A stretch of DNA of 64,000 nt from Henricia sp. BOLD:AAB3569. Its lineage: Eukaryota > Echinodermata > Asteroidea > Spinulosida > Echinasteridae. Positions 30,621-42,095 of this stretch are shown here, in pieces. A program made the position numbers and the translations under genes. The stretch is taken from NCBI GenBank assembly GCA_037783545.1, contig JBBELK010000402.1, forward strand, positions 310,001 to 374,000, written 5' to 3'. How positions within the stretch are numbered: the first letter of the stretch is position 1; each line of letters opens with the position of its first letter. The notes below the pieces were generated by a model. It did no database searches. It was not told the DNA's origin and saw only the letters and a list, made by a program, of their open reading frames with translations.

Positions 30621-33390
30621 AACGAAACTCTCTCTAAAATCTTGTGAATAGCAATATATTTACCACATTTGTAACATTTCTGTATAATATTTCACTCTTG
30701 ATATTTATCTGAAATAAAAAAAAGCATGAACATCTTCGCGCGCAACGTTCACATCGCACTTTTTGGATCTCCTGCTTAACCACCTTCCGAGAAGAATTCC
30801 AGCAGAGAGTCACACAGATCTCGATCAGATAATCTGCGCGAAAATAACAGATCTGAATCCTGGCTCCGTCTGAAACAAACACGCCCTATTATAGAGAAAT
30901 ATTAGTGGTTTTTGTGTTAGGTGACTTGTAAAAAATAAGCGCACACTAATTTTTAAAACCAACTTCAATGCTTTATTTTCTACAGAACGGTATCATGAGA
31001 TCGTGCGGTGTTTGTTACCATTGCTACAACTCTTCGAGTAGTTTTTCTTGTCAAATTATGAAGTAACATTTCGAATAAAATCTCAAAGAATTCCAAAAAT
31101 TGTTGAGACACAAAGTTTAGGCTGAGGTCGCTGAGTTATATCTTGTACAATGTATATATCTCAAATGTACTTGGTGCATTCTTTGGTTGAGTCCAGGAAT
31201 ATCTATACCCAGCACGATATGTGACAAAGGCACTCCGCACCTCCCCCATTTCCCCAATACATCAACACACTCCTTGAAGACAATGCATATAAGGGCGTAT
31301 CCTCTCAGTTATTATCGTACTGCATTAAGTCAGTACTAACAGATGAAAGATACTCGTGCATGCACGACGCACAGCGACAGTCCCTTGTCAACATTTGGTG
31401 CGAGATATGAGACCGAGTGACTCCCCCTTCCATTGTGTGTAAAACATCTAAGGAATTTCCTTTCTGGTTTTAGGGGAGAGTCTGTTAACAAAAGGGAATA
31501 TTGTGTTGGGGTATTTCTCGAGGACAAACATGGGAAACTAACAAAAATGTACTGAATTGTAAAAACGTAGAAACAAGTTGCATTTGGATTTTAGAACGAA
31601 TCAGTGAGCCGTGAGCCGTTCGGTAAAATAATTTCGGAGTGAAAAATTGTTTTCTTCGGTCAACCTATGATGGCGAACGGACGCGTGTAGGCTTATCCAC
31701 CGGCTCTCCTATTGTTTTGGGAATTTAAGTCGACCCCAGGCTGAAGAAAATCGTCCTGAATCTAAAGGATCGTCCTTCACTGGTTCATATCAGGACAATC
31801 TCGACCAGTGATTTTGCCATGGATGAATTCTTGCCAGCAGGAAAGCGATTTTTGAGTGTGCGAAGAAGAAGTTATAGTGAGGATTCAAGATGGCGCCGAA
31901 ACACCAACAGGGTCATCGAATGAAAAGATAAGTACATGTACCCTTCTAAATTGTAACCTAAAAGCTCGCAGATCTGTGGATACTGCAGCCGATGGTTTTA
32001 TATTAGGAAAGGTTTTCCTAGGTGCTGCCAGTGTTCAACCCGTGTACACAAGGCCAAGCAATCCCCACTCAACTCGACTCAACATTAATTAGTTTGAGCT
32101 CGAGAAAAGCAAACCGAGCTCGTTGAAAGCGTGTTACATGTACATGTATTTTCGAGCCCAGAAAAGCCAGTGAACTAGACTGGTCCCCGTTCCCTACGCA
32201 TTCTCCAGACGTCTTGTCGAATGTAGGGACTGGTAGCGGGTAATGAATAGTGGAGGAATTCCTTCACTCTTATGTTAATGAGGAAATTAGCATAATACTC
32301 CCACAATGCAATAGTTTTCATGTTACAGCAAATATGGCGTCCAGTTTTTAGATCGAGGTACGTGTAGGCCTACGTACAGTATAGTGTGCCTTAACTTTAC
32401 GGCGTAAAACGTTCTTCGTCGGAGTTTTTTCATAGATTATCGAATGATAATGAGCGTCGGAAACGGTGGCTAATCAAAATTAGGAGAGACGAAGGACAGT
32501 TCTTCGAAGAACATTTAAAAAAATTAATTTCGGCGCGTTCGAACTGTGTCCGGAAATTGGGCCGTGCATGCTCTTTTTCCTTCATCAGTGGACAAATGGT
32601 GGATGATGTCACGGGTGAGAATTTACAAGTCGTATATCACTCTTCCTTAAAACGATTAATTTGCCAATTGTAGCCGTCTGTAAGTGCCGATCTGATAGAA
32701 AAACAACAATTTTGCAGGAAAAAAAAAACTATTTTACTTGGAAAAAAACTTGTTTAGCCAATCTCATATGTTTTGTAGTTCATTATGGTCTTGTCCGACT
32801 TGTAAATTCTTTCCTTTTAACATGTAAAATAAAATGGCACCTTTGATAAGAGTTGACAAGTTCATCGGATTTTTTTCTTCTTTAAAGTGACTTAACAAGC
32901 ATTGGAATGTGCAGATTATTTTTGATGGAATAACCCAAATATGTTTTGCAGATTTTGTTCTATTTTTTTCCCTCAATGCTGGAATTATTGTTTTATAATC
33001 TGTTTTTTTCCCCTTAAGAATTGTCAATTACATGTGTTACAATAAAGAATATAATACTTGTATTGCGAACATGACGTTTGTGTAAAATTGAGGTCTGCCA
33101 AAAGTGCACATTGTCCGCGTGAACGCGAACACCACTGCTGGGCTGCGTTGCAAACACGCGAACGGTTAGCAGATAATAGCAGATATTCTTGTAAAAAAAC
33201 GCAGGTTGACATACAATTTCGACCATAACCCATTTTATATAATGCAAACAAATTATTGATCAAGCAAATTTTTCTGCTAAACAGCTTGATGAAATTGGAC
33301 CCAGGTTTCTTCACGCGAACGCGTCTCCCGCGCGCGCGCGTGCTGGAACATACTCGCGCGTATTCCGTACGCACTGTTAAATAGTACTTT

Positions 33391-33929
33391 AGGCTGCGTT
33401 CGAGCGTGTACTCGTGTTCACACGAGTATACATGGAAACATGCCAAATGAAAATCAGTAAACTAACAAGTCACTACTTGGGGTTGTTTCAAAGCCATATT
33501 TGTCTTTAATGACAGTACACCTTTAACGACACTCGGGTCAGTGAGAGTATGCTCTCGCTACTCCCCGACAAATGGGGAGTGTGCTCTTACTCCTGACGAG
33601 TGTTATGTGATTTGTACGAAGATGGTGGAATATGGGTGGGATTTTTTGTGAATTTGCTTACCGTGTCAACTCTATAACTGAAACAACAACTTACTAAGGT
33701 TTGTTTCAGACAGCATCAAATGTTCTCACGACTTACGGTCTGTGTTTTTTTTCAGTTTCTTGTGAGCAGTGAAACAGCGTTTTTTGTGCAGTCATGGCTA
33801 GAGACGCCATCTTGACTGATGGTTATTCGCGCATTCGGACTGTGGACTTGCCGTTCGCGAATTGTGACCCGAGTGCAATGCGCACGCATTACTCTGAAGT
33901 AGCGAAAACTGCACGCCCGAACGCAGCCC
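33391..33929. mobile_element. ~540-bp TIR element (GGCTGCGTTCG ends)
   Basis: Left AGGCTGCGTTCGAGCGTG and right CACGCCCGAACGCAGCCC are imperfect inverted repeats. The inverted similarity continues outside as AGTACTTT/AAAGTACT. Its right part (33730-33929) is shared with copy A (22490-22680), where the left end is replaced by the 22186 element. No coding capacity. Confidence 0.5.
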
Positions 33930-34440
33930 AAGAAAGTACTGTCCTTTGACATGACGCAAAAGGTCAAACAATAGTACTGTTTTCAGTTGCCCATGAAATG
34001 GTTGAACTAATCCATGTCCCGTAATCTGCTTTTAACCAATCAGTGAACGAGAATTAATGTATGAGGTATATCATTAAAAATGTACTATATCCTTTGACCT
34101 ATGACGCGAAAGGTCAAACAATAGTTGGTTTGTTTTTCAGTTGCGCACGGGGATGCCTGAACTACTCCATGTCGCGTGATCTGCTTTTAACCAATCGGTG
34201 CATGAAAGAGAATCAATGTATCAGGTATGTAAAGTCGACTGTTACAGTAGACACACTTGACAAACACAAAATAAAATGTACACTCAAAACCTCTTGGAGT
34301 TTTCATCACTGATTTTATTAGTTTCCTAACCGGTAAATAAATGCTTCCTTTTTAATTAAAATGAAAAAAATTTCGTTGATTTTTCTTAAATGTAATGACC
34401 AAAACTAAATAATAAGTGAAATTTGATAGTGAATTTTTTG
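33930..34440. repeat. Hairpin pair and AT-rich module, copy B
   Basis: Hairpins at 33935-33978 and 34081-34126 (TTTGACC/GGTCAAA arms), followed by the AT-rich module with AACCGGTAAATAAATG that also occurs near 23070 and, diverged, near 4270. Confidence 0.7.
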
Positions 34441-34514
34441 AATGAATGTGGAATTAATGACCATGCATGTATAAAAAGAACCATTGGGGAGACTTTTTTG
34501 CCCCGAGTAAAATA

Positions 34515-35650
34515 CTATTTGACTGGGAGCATTGCTACTCTCCCTGGATGAGATGCCAGTCCATCGCAGGATTACCCTAGCAGTTAGTTGGGTTTCCCAA
34601 ACAGGTTGTTAGTTGCCTTGGCATGGAGTGACTGGAAGCATTGCTACTCTCCCTGGATGAGATGCCAGTCCATCGCAGGATTACCCTAGCAGTTAGTTGG
34701 GTTTCCCAAACAGGTTGTTAGTTGCCTTGGCATGGAGTGACTGGAAGCATTGCTACTCTCCCTGGATGAGATGCCAGTCCATCGCAGGATTACCCCAGCA
34801 GTTAGTTGGGTTTCCCAAACGGGTTGTTAGTTGCCTTGGCATGGATTGACTAGGAGCATTGCTACTCTCCCTGGATGAGATGCCAGTCCATCGCAGGATT
34901 ACCCCAGCATGTTAGTTGAGTTTCCCGAACAGGTTGTTAGTTGCCTTGGCAAGGAGTGACTGGGAGCATTGCTACTCTCCCTGGATGAGATTCCAGTCCA
35001 TCGCAGGATTACCCCAGCAGTTAGTTGGGTTTCCCGAACAGGTTGTTAGTTGCCTTGGCATGGAGTGACTTGGAACATTGGTACTCTCCCTGGATGAGAT
35101 GACAGTCAATCACAGGATTACCCCAGCAGTTAGTTGAGTTTCCCGAACAGGTTGTTAGTTGCCTTGGCATGGAGTGACTGGGAGCATTGCTACTCTCCCT
35201 GGGTGGGAATCCAGTCCATCGCAGGTTTAACCCCAGCAGTTAGTTGGGTTTCCCAAACAGGTTGTTAGTTGCCTTGGCATGGAGTGACTGGGAGCATGAT
35301 CTCCCTGGATGGGATGCCAGTCCATCGCAGGTTTAACCTCGGCAGTTAGTTGGGTTTCCCGAACAGGTTGTTAGTCTCCTTGTCATGGAGGGACTGGGAG
35401 CATTGCTACTACCTCTGGATGAGATGCCAGTCCATCACAAGTTTAACCCCAGCAGTTAGTTGGATTTCCTCAACAGGTTGTAAGTTTCCATGGCACGGAG
35501 TGACTGGGAGCATTGTTACTACCCCTGGATGGGATGCCAGTCTATTGCAGGTTTACCCCCAGTAGTTGTTTGGGTTTCCTCAACAGGTTGTAAGTTTCCA
35601 TGACATAGGGCTACTAGGAGCATTGCTACTCCCCTGGATAGGATGCACAG
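34515..35650 (+). repeat. ~110-bp satellite array, copy B
   Basis: About ten units at a period of 109-110 bp (GAGCATTGCTACTC near 34527, 34636, 34745, 34854 and on). The first five are nearly identical, while the last ones resemble copy A. This suggests recent homogenisation or expansion of the left end of the array. Confidence 0.9.
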
Positions 35651-35705
35651 GTTTACCATAGTTGTATTTCCCAAGCAATATATTTGCCGGTACCCAATCA
35701 TACAT

Positions 35706-36082
35706 GAGTCTTTCCACGGTAAAGGGGGCATTTTTGCAACACAGACCATATGGTCTCAAAATAAAAGAAATAAGTTTCAGTTGTTCTGAAGAGATAACTT
35801 AGGCCCAAAAAGGGTTACAAATAGTGTGACAACATGCCTTTATAAAAACACCGTGTACAAATTTCCAATATACGCTCGTAACCGGGACAGCCTAAAATGT
35901 AACACAATTGTCCGTCCCGGTTACGAGCGTATATTGGAAATTTGTACACAGTCAGGGTTTTTAGAAAGTTATCTTTTCAAAACAACTAAAACTGATTTCA
36001 TTTATTTTGAGACCAGACAAAGGTATTTCCTTGAAAATATGGTCTGTATTGCCAAAGTGCCTCCTTTACTGTGGAAAGACCC
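35706..36082. mobile_element. 377-bp fold-back element with ACAT TSD
   Basis: Ends GAGTCTTTCCACGGTAAAGG and CCTTTACTGTGGAAAGACCC are inverted repeats that continue imperfectly to a perfect central hairpin (ACGAGCGTATATTGGAAATT and complement). ACAT flanks both sides (35702-35705, 36083-36086). Copy A reads straight through (ATCTTACATCCAGG near 24888). The right half recurs at 57890-58109. Its GGGTCTTTC-like end and 4-bp duplication match the element at 45683-45941. Confidence 0.8.
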
Positions 36083-36289
36083 ACATCCGGGTTTAGAGAA
36101 ACAGTTTGGAGTAAACAACAGCGGTGACCAGGCCTGAACCATGCACCTACTGCCCAAAAGTCTGACATTCTATTCACTAGACTACTGCGCCTCCACGCAA
36201 GATTGTTGTATTTGTATTAAACGTAGAAACAAAATCAAACTTCATGAACACTATATTATGCAACAACTTCAAAGAAATGTCTGAGTTAT

Positions 36290-36725
36290 CTGGAAAAGCC
36301 AAACGACTGAAATGACCATCCAACAAACTTGACTGCAAAAAACGGAAAAAATATGCCAACCTATATGATAATCTGAAAAACTTCCAGGCAATGACCTGAC
36401 CAATTTGACCTAGTGAAATGACCGTCCAACGTGCAAAGACCTGACCAAATTGACCTACTGAAATGACCGCCCGACAAATTTGCATGCAATGACCCGACCA
36501 AATTGACCAACTGAAATGACTGTCTGACAAACTTGCATGCAAAGAGATGACCAAATTTACCGACCGAATTGTCCTTCTAACAGACTTGCCTGCAAAGACC
36601 CGACCTAATTGACCAACCCAAATGACCATCCGACAAACTTTCGTGCAAAGACCTGACCGAATTGACCGACTAAAACGGCTGGCTGACAAACTTGCATGCA
36701 AAGACCCGACCAAATTGACCAACTG
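36290..36725 (+). repeat. 53-bp minisatellite, long array
   Basis: About eight diverged units of the repeat seen at 25085-25310, with TGACCAAATTGACC and TTGCATGCAAAGA words. Open frames across it follow the period. Confidence 0.75.
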
Positions 36726-36726
36726 T

Positions 36727-37110
36727 TAATTGTATTATTTTTTATCCAGGATTGGTAACTTATACCTTTTCTTTTTTAGTTGTTGCAAATTGTATAATAC
36801 ATTTAATTTAATTTATACGCTTGAAATCAGATTATACAACAATCTTACTCGCAGGCATGGTAATCTACTGAACAGAACATCAGACTTTGGGGCAAAAAGT
36901 TCATGGTTTGTGGCCTGGGCATTGCTGTTGCATTGTGTCCTTAATAGACAAGTCACTTCACTCCACATACTATCTCTCTTAACTCGGGTGTATAAATGGG
37001 TACCAGCAAGTATTGCATGGGAAATACAAGTACTGCTGGGGGTAAACCTGCGATGGACTGATATCCCATCCACGGGAGTTGCAATGCTCCTTGTCACCAG
37101 GGTTGTAATG
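36727..37110. repeat. Copy-B flank of the minisatellites
   Basis: 36727-36850 is an AT-rich insertion absent from copy A. 36850-37110 matches 25305-25565, including a reversed satellite core (TAAACCTGCGATGGACTGAT). No gene. Confidence 0.6.
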
Positions 37111-37124
37111 AATCTGCTCGAGTC

Positions 37125-38058
37125 CAAAGTCAAGTCAAGTCAAGTCAAATTGCCTTGGAGTCCCAAGTTGAGTCAAGTGAGACAAGTCAAACTGCCTTGG
37201 AGTCCCAACTCAAGTTAAGTCAAATTGCCTTGGAGTGCCAAGTCAAGTCGAGTCAAGTCAAACTGCCTTGGAGTCCAAGTCGAGTCAAGTCAAACTGCCT
37301 TGGAGTCCCATGTCGAGTCAAGTCAAACTGCCTTGGAGTCCCATGTCGAGTCAAGTCAAACTGCCTTGGAGTCCCAAGTCGAGTCAAGTCAAACTGCCTT
37401 GGAGTCCCAAGTCGAGTCAAGTCAAACTGCCTTGGAGTCCCAAGTCGAGTCAAGTCAAACTGCCTTGGAGTCCCAAGTCGAGTCAAGTCAAACTGCCTTG
37501 GAGTCCCAAGTCGAGTCAAGTCAAACTGCCTTGGAGTCCCAAGTCGAGTCAAGTCAAACTGCCTTGGAGTCCCAAGTCGAGTCAAGTCAAACTGCCTTGG
37601 AGTCCCAAGTCGAGTCAAGTCAAACTGCCTTGGAGTCCCAAGTCGAATCAAGTCAAACTGCCTTGGAGTCCCAAGTCGAGTCAAGTCAAACTGCCTTGGA
37701 GTCCCAAGTCGAGTCAAGTCAAACTGCCTTGGAGTCCCAAGTCGAGTCAAGTCAAACTGCCTTGGAGTCCAAAGTCGAGTCAAGTCAAACTGCCTTGGAG
37801 TCCCAAGTCGAGTCAAGTCAAACTGCCTTGGAGTCCCAAGTCGAGTCAAGTCAAACTGCCTTGGAGTCCCAAGTCGAGTCAAGTCAAACTGCCTTGGAGT
37901 CCCAAGTCGAGTCAAGTCAAAGTTCCGTGGTGTCCCAAGTCGAGTCAAGTCATTCGTGTAAGGTTTATTTGTTGTTCTGGCCAAGAATGCTTCATGTTAA
38001 AAGTCCCACAAGTCATTTGAGGGTCGAGTCTCAAGTCAAGTCAGTACAAATTTGGACT
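37125..38058 (+). repeat. 33-bp minisatellite, ~25 units
   Basis: Units of GTCGAGTCAAGTCAAACTGC plus CTTGGAGTCCCAA, 33 bp, nearly identical in the centre. Because 33 is divisible by three, four of the six reading frames stay open for over 700 bp, giving artificial 11-residue repeat proteins such as VESSQTALESQ. The paralogous site at 25565-25620 has about two units. I do not call a gene. Confidence 0.95.
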
Positions 38059-38084
38059 CGAGTTTGAATCATTACAACACTGGC

Positions 38085-39300
38085 TCCTAATCACTCCATG
38101 CCATGAAAACTAACAACCTGTTGGGTAACCCAACTACCTGCTTGGGAGTAAACTTGCAACGGAATAGCATCCCATCCAGGGAGAGTAGCAATTCTCCTAG
38201 TCGCTCCATTCCACAAAAACTAACAACCTGTTGAAGAAATCCAACGAACTGCTAGGGGTAAACCTGCGATGGAATGACATCCAATCCAGGGGGAGTAGCA
38301 ATGCTCCTAGTCAATCCATGCTGTGGAAACTAACAACCTGTTGGGGAAACCTAACGAACTGCTGAAGGTAAACCTGCGATGGACTGGCATCCCATTCACG
38401 GGCAGTGGCGGATCGAGCCTCATTAAAATACAGGAATACTATGTATTTCAGGGGGTCGGACCCCTGAATTCCATTGTATTCCTGTATTTTATTAAGGCTT
38501 GATCCGCCTCTGACAGGGAGTAGCTATGCTCCTAGTCATTCAATGCCACAGAAACTAACCTGTTGGGGAAACCCAACTAACTGCTGGTGGTAAACCTGTG
38601 ATGTAATGACATCCCATCCATGGGAGAAGCGATGCTCCTAGTCTCTCTGTGACATGGAAACTAACGACCTGTTAAGGAAACCCAACTAACTGCTGGTGGT
38701 AAACCTGTGATGTAATGACATCCCATCCAGGGGGAGAAGCGATGCCCCTAGTCTCTCCGTGTCATGGAAACTGACGACCTGTTAAGGAAACCCAACTAAC
38801 TGCTGGTGGTAAACCTGTGATGTAATGACATCCCATCCAGGGGGAGAAGCGATGCCCCCAGTCTCTCCGTGTCATGGAAACTAACGACCTGTTAAGGAAA
38901 CCCAACTAACTGCTGGTGGTAAACCTGTGATGTAATGACATCCCATCCAGGGGGAGAAGCGATGCCTCTATTCTCTCCGTGCCATGGAAACTAACGACCT
39001 GTTAAGGAAACCCAACTAACTGCTGGTGGTAAACCTGTGATGTAATGACATCCCATCCAGGGGGAGAAGCGATGCCTCTATTCTCTCCGTGCCATGGAAA
39101 CTAACGACCTGTTAAGGAAACTCAACTAACTGCTGGTGGTAAACCTGTGATGTAATGACATCCCATCCAGGGGGAGAAGCGATGCCCCTAGTCTCTCCGT
39201 GTCATGGAAACTAACGACCTGTTAAGGAAACCCAACTAACTGCTGGTGGTATAAACCTGTGATGTAATGACATCCCATCCAGGGGCAGTAGCGCTGACCA
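38085..39300 (-). repeat. ~110-bp satellite array, reversed
   Basis: About ten units in reverse orientation (GGTAAACCTGTGATGTAATG, ATCCCATCCAGGGGGAG). The units from 38590 on are nearly identical, with a period of 110 bp. A palindromic MITE interrupts one early unit at 38403-38512. Confidence 0.9.
38403..38512. mobile_element. Palindromic hAT5-like MITE, copy 2
   Basis: A 110-bp palindrome with CAGTGGCGGATCGAGCC and GGCTTGATCCGCCTCTG ends inside a satellite unit. Flanks ACGGG and ACAGG are a weak 5-bp duplication. Confidence 0.7.
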
Positions 39301-39454
39301 TGATATAATATAAAATGAGTGATATGAACACTGTATCCTTGTTTGCAAAGCTAAAATTTCTTTGGATGAGTTTCTTGATGTCTTTCTTTTGATTTATAAT
39401 GGTTTTATTCGCAGAATCGCTCAAAAACAGATCAGCTACTGGGCCTTTAAGCTG

Positions 39455-39905
39455 GTGTTGTTTGCTGTGAAAAAAAAAGAAAATTGGGATAAAGAGATTA
39501 TGAAATAATCCACTTTTCATCATTTCGAAAAAAAAAACAATGTTTGGTACGTTGCCTTATTTACATGGAAATAAAATAAGCAAATATTGGATCAGAGAAA
39601 ATTCATGTGACCTCATGGGCATTGGCTGGTTTGGTCGGTGGGGTGGGGGAGGGGGGGGGGGGGGGGGGGGGTGGGGGGGGGGGGTAATGGGGGGGGGGGG
39701 GGGTGGGGGTGGGGGTAATGGGGGGGGGGGGGGGTGGTTAGCGATTTTCATGAAAACTGAAGTCCAACTCCTGACAAGCCGAGATCAGCAAGTTCGGTGA
39801 TCGATCCAGTCAATTAGCAGAGGGGGTGGGGGTGTGTGGGGGTTCCCTTTTCTAACCCTCTCAAAACGTTTCTTTAATCGTGTTTGACCACAGCACAGAT
39901 CCATC
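39455..39905. repeat. S4 block, third copy, with long G run
   Basis: Matches 5140-5300 and 27220-27480 at both ends. In the middle, 39638-39735 is almost pure G on the plus strand, including 21 consecutive G (39651-39671) and two TAATG interruptions. It is a strong quadruplex candidate and also a place where sequencing or assembly length may be unreliable. Poly-Gly or poly-Pro frames here are not genes. Confidence 0.8.
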
Positions 39906-40207
39906 AGTAACGGGTATCATGATCCAAAAAAGCGGAACATCATGCTGCTAGCGGAGAGGGTCATGTATACCGCCTCCCCCCTACTCCCATCACCTCCACC
40001 ACCACATCGTCAGCCCATTTTAATCAGTTGCAGAGAAATTTATTTTACAGATTCCTAAAAAATGCACTAAAGGAAACTATCCTGCAGAAATATCAGCTGC
40101 AATGCATACAGTCAGTGCAAATATGTCACTTGACATATTTTAGAATACATGTGGTTGAAAGTTTAATATAAAAAAGATGGTAGGAGTGGACTGGCAGATA
40201 CTATTAA

Positions 40208-40340
40208 AGGCACAGGCTCGTCAGCAATGCGCGCGCGCTAAATTGGTGCCACAAAATACGCAGCTCCATAGCAAAGGCATGGAGATGCGTAATTCGTGGC
40301 AAGAATTTGGCGCGCGCGCATTGCTGACGAGCCTGTGCCT
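40208..40340. mobile_element. 133-bp TTAA-flanked palindromic MITE
   Basis: Ends AGGCACAGGCTCGTCAGCAA and TTGCTGACGAGCCTGTGCCT are perfect inverted repeats. TTAA is on both sides (40204-40207, 40341-40344). The uninterrupted site in copy 1 is near 243-262. TTAA duplication is the hallmark of piggyBac-type insertion. Relatives are at about 41843-41959 and 57795-57880. Confidence 0.8.
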
Positions 40341-40831
40341 TTAATGGGAGCTATGCTGGTATTTATTTAATATAGGTGAAAAATTTAATAATTTTGCGCA
40401 ACTTTACTGGACGTTCCAGTTCTGCGACTTCGAGCGCAGTGAAAACAAACGCCCGCGCCGCTCGCATGTTGCTTTGATACCCATGCCACACCTACCCGCG
40501 ATCAGCCAGCGACCGCGATTCCGGTTCCGAAGTTTTCACCATAAGCGCAATGACATCGCCAAAAGGTGTGAAATCTACGAAACCACGTAGCTTACCAGTA
40601 GCTTTAATACAGTACGCTATTGATCGGCTTATTACGCTCTCACTGCGACCCTTTGCATTCTCAGTTTGATCTTCAGTGTGCCCTCAAGCTGCTCCCACTG
40701 CGCTATAATGTATGTGCGCTCTCAGTGCGTTCAACTTCTGCAGTCTAGTTTACCAACATTCTTCTTTGAATATACATGTATGTCGCTGTGCAAGGGTGTC
40801 TACAAAAGTTTCATCTGCAAATTACACTATG

Positions 40832-41071
40832 CAGGGCGGATCCAGGAATTTTGTCAAGTCATTCGTGTAAGGTCCGCCACTGCCCGTGAATGGGATGCCA
40901 GTCCATCGCAGGAGGGGGTTTTGTCACCAGGGAGGGGTTTTGCCCGTCAGATTTTTAAGTCGGCTTGTTTCGGACAGGCGGAAACACAAAAAATACGTTA
41001 CATTATATTTGTTGGTGTCTGAGCAGGGAGGGGTTTTGACCCCCAAAACCCCCCCTCTGGATCCGCGCCTG
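40832..41071. mobile_element. 240-bp hAT5-like element with satellite filler
   Basis: Ends CAGGGCGGATCCAGG and CCTCTGGATCCGCGCCTG, flanked by CTATG on both sides (40827-40831, 41072-41076), a perfect 5-bp target duplication. Copy 1 near 740 has the empty site. Inside are a 19-nt piece also present after the 33-bp array (CAAGTCATTCGTGTAAGGT) and one satellite core (GATGCCAGTCCATCGCAGG), so its interior is a patchwork of local sequence. Confidence 0.75.
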
Positions 41072-41429
41072 CTATGGGCTTTTCGTACGGTTACAATCGA
41101 TCTTGGTTTAAAGATAGTATATACATGATTGGTAATTACTGTTACAAGTAGTTTTATCCCCCTGTGTGCCTGAAGATATGCATGATTAAAACCAACCTGA
41201 GCAAAAACCAGCTCCGTACTTCGTCTAACGTTTGAAAAAAAAACAGCCAAAAAGGGGTTTGCAGTCATTTCGCTCAGAACTACTTCGCCCTGAACCACGG
41301 CGTGTGCACGAAGTGGTTTTGGGACGCAGTAGCATTTAGGCGATGTAGTGTTTGGACGAAGTGATTGGTGCGAAATGGGCGTGAATCTGTGAATAGTTCT
41401 GATTTTCGAGATACCAATCATGTATACTG

Positions 41430-41700
41430 CCTTTAAAGTCAGGCTTTATTTCACCAACCTTTAATCCTTTGTTGCATGCCCTTTCGCCGCAGGGCCTTTC
41501 CAAGAGGCTTTTTTTTTGTTAACACCCAGAGTCTTCTAAAATGCTCCGCGAGAGGACCGGACATGCTGAATAACGAAAATAATGTATATAGATCATTCTG
41601 GTACATACAGCGGACCTTTGACACAAAAAAGTTAGTTCCCACCTAATACTTTTTGATGTAACTCAAACTATTTTATTGATTTTGTCATTTAAAACGTGAC
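41430..41700. repeat. S2-type unit, single copy
   Basis: Carries the landmarks CACCAACCTTTAATCC, GACCGGACATGCTGAATAACG and the ATTCTGGTACATACAGCGG stretch of the 1.1-3.7 kb array. It flows into the left arm of a long inverted repeat. Confidence 0.75.
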
Positions 41701-41842
41701 ATGTGCACCGATGTTCTTACGCACACATTAAGTGGTTTCATTTGGCAAGTAGAGCAATTTTGCGCCAAAACAGAAGTTGCACTTTTGTCGAAATGTTCAC
41801 TTTCACAACCTGAAAAACTGTTTTCTGGTCATTATTACCCCT

Positions 41843-41959
41843 TGTCGCGCGCGCCAAATTCGTGCCACGAAATACGCAGCTCCATGCCTTTGCTACACGG
41901 AGCTGCGTATTTCGTGGCACAAATTTGGCGCGCGCATTGCTCACGAGTCTGTGCTTTTA
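41843..41959. mobile_element. Relative of the 40208 palindromic MITE
   Basis: Long inverted arms through GCGCGCCAAATTCGTGCCAC and GTGGCACAAATTTGGCGCGC. The right end reads GAGTCTGTGCTTTTAA, while the left end is degraded. Confidence 0.65.
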
Positions 41960-42095
41960 AGTAACGGAGTGCTTATCTGCAAGAACTGTTCGATAATGAG
42001 TGGTACTGTTCCGCCGTCTTTTTAAATCACCTAAAAGACATTATTTGCATATGTCTATCAAACTCGAATGCGCATGCTAATAAGTTTGCCCAGAC

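Larger units (their letters stand above)
30851..37150 (+). repeat. Segmental duplication U, copy B
   Basis: Paralogue of 17891-25630. It preserves the empty LINE site at 31321-31349 (CTGCATTAAGTCAGTACTAA). 32085-33390 is copy-B-specific, with AT-rich unassigned sequence and a dispersed motif at 33190-33305 (CTGCTAAACAGCTTGATGAA). Open frames are short and not shared with copy A. Confidence 0.85.
40060..41440. repeat. Duplicated block S1, copy 2
   Basis: Matches 100-1130 with two extra insertions (40208-40340 and 40832-41071). The right part (41120-41440) also matches 60690-61215. Confidence 0.75.

Noticed and set aside
37125-38058. CRISPR-like array
   Set aside because: The repeat is continuous with no variable spacers, and the genome is eukaryotic.
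37155-38067. Long open frames of 240-280 codons on both strands
   Set aside because: They arise from a 33-bp tandem repeat whose length is a multiple of three; the translations are perfect 11-residue repeats with no other domain.
39540-39800. Poly-Gly and poly-Pro open frames
   Set aside because: Pure product of the G run.
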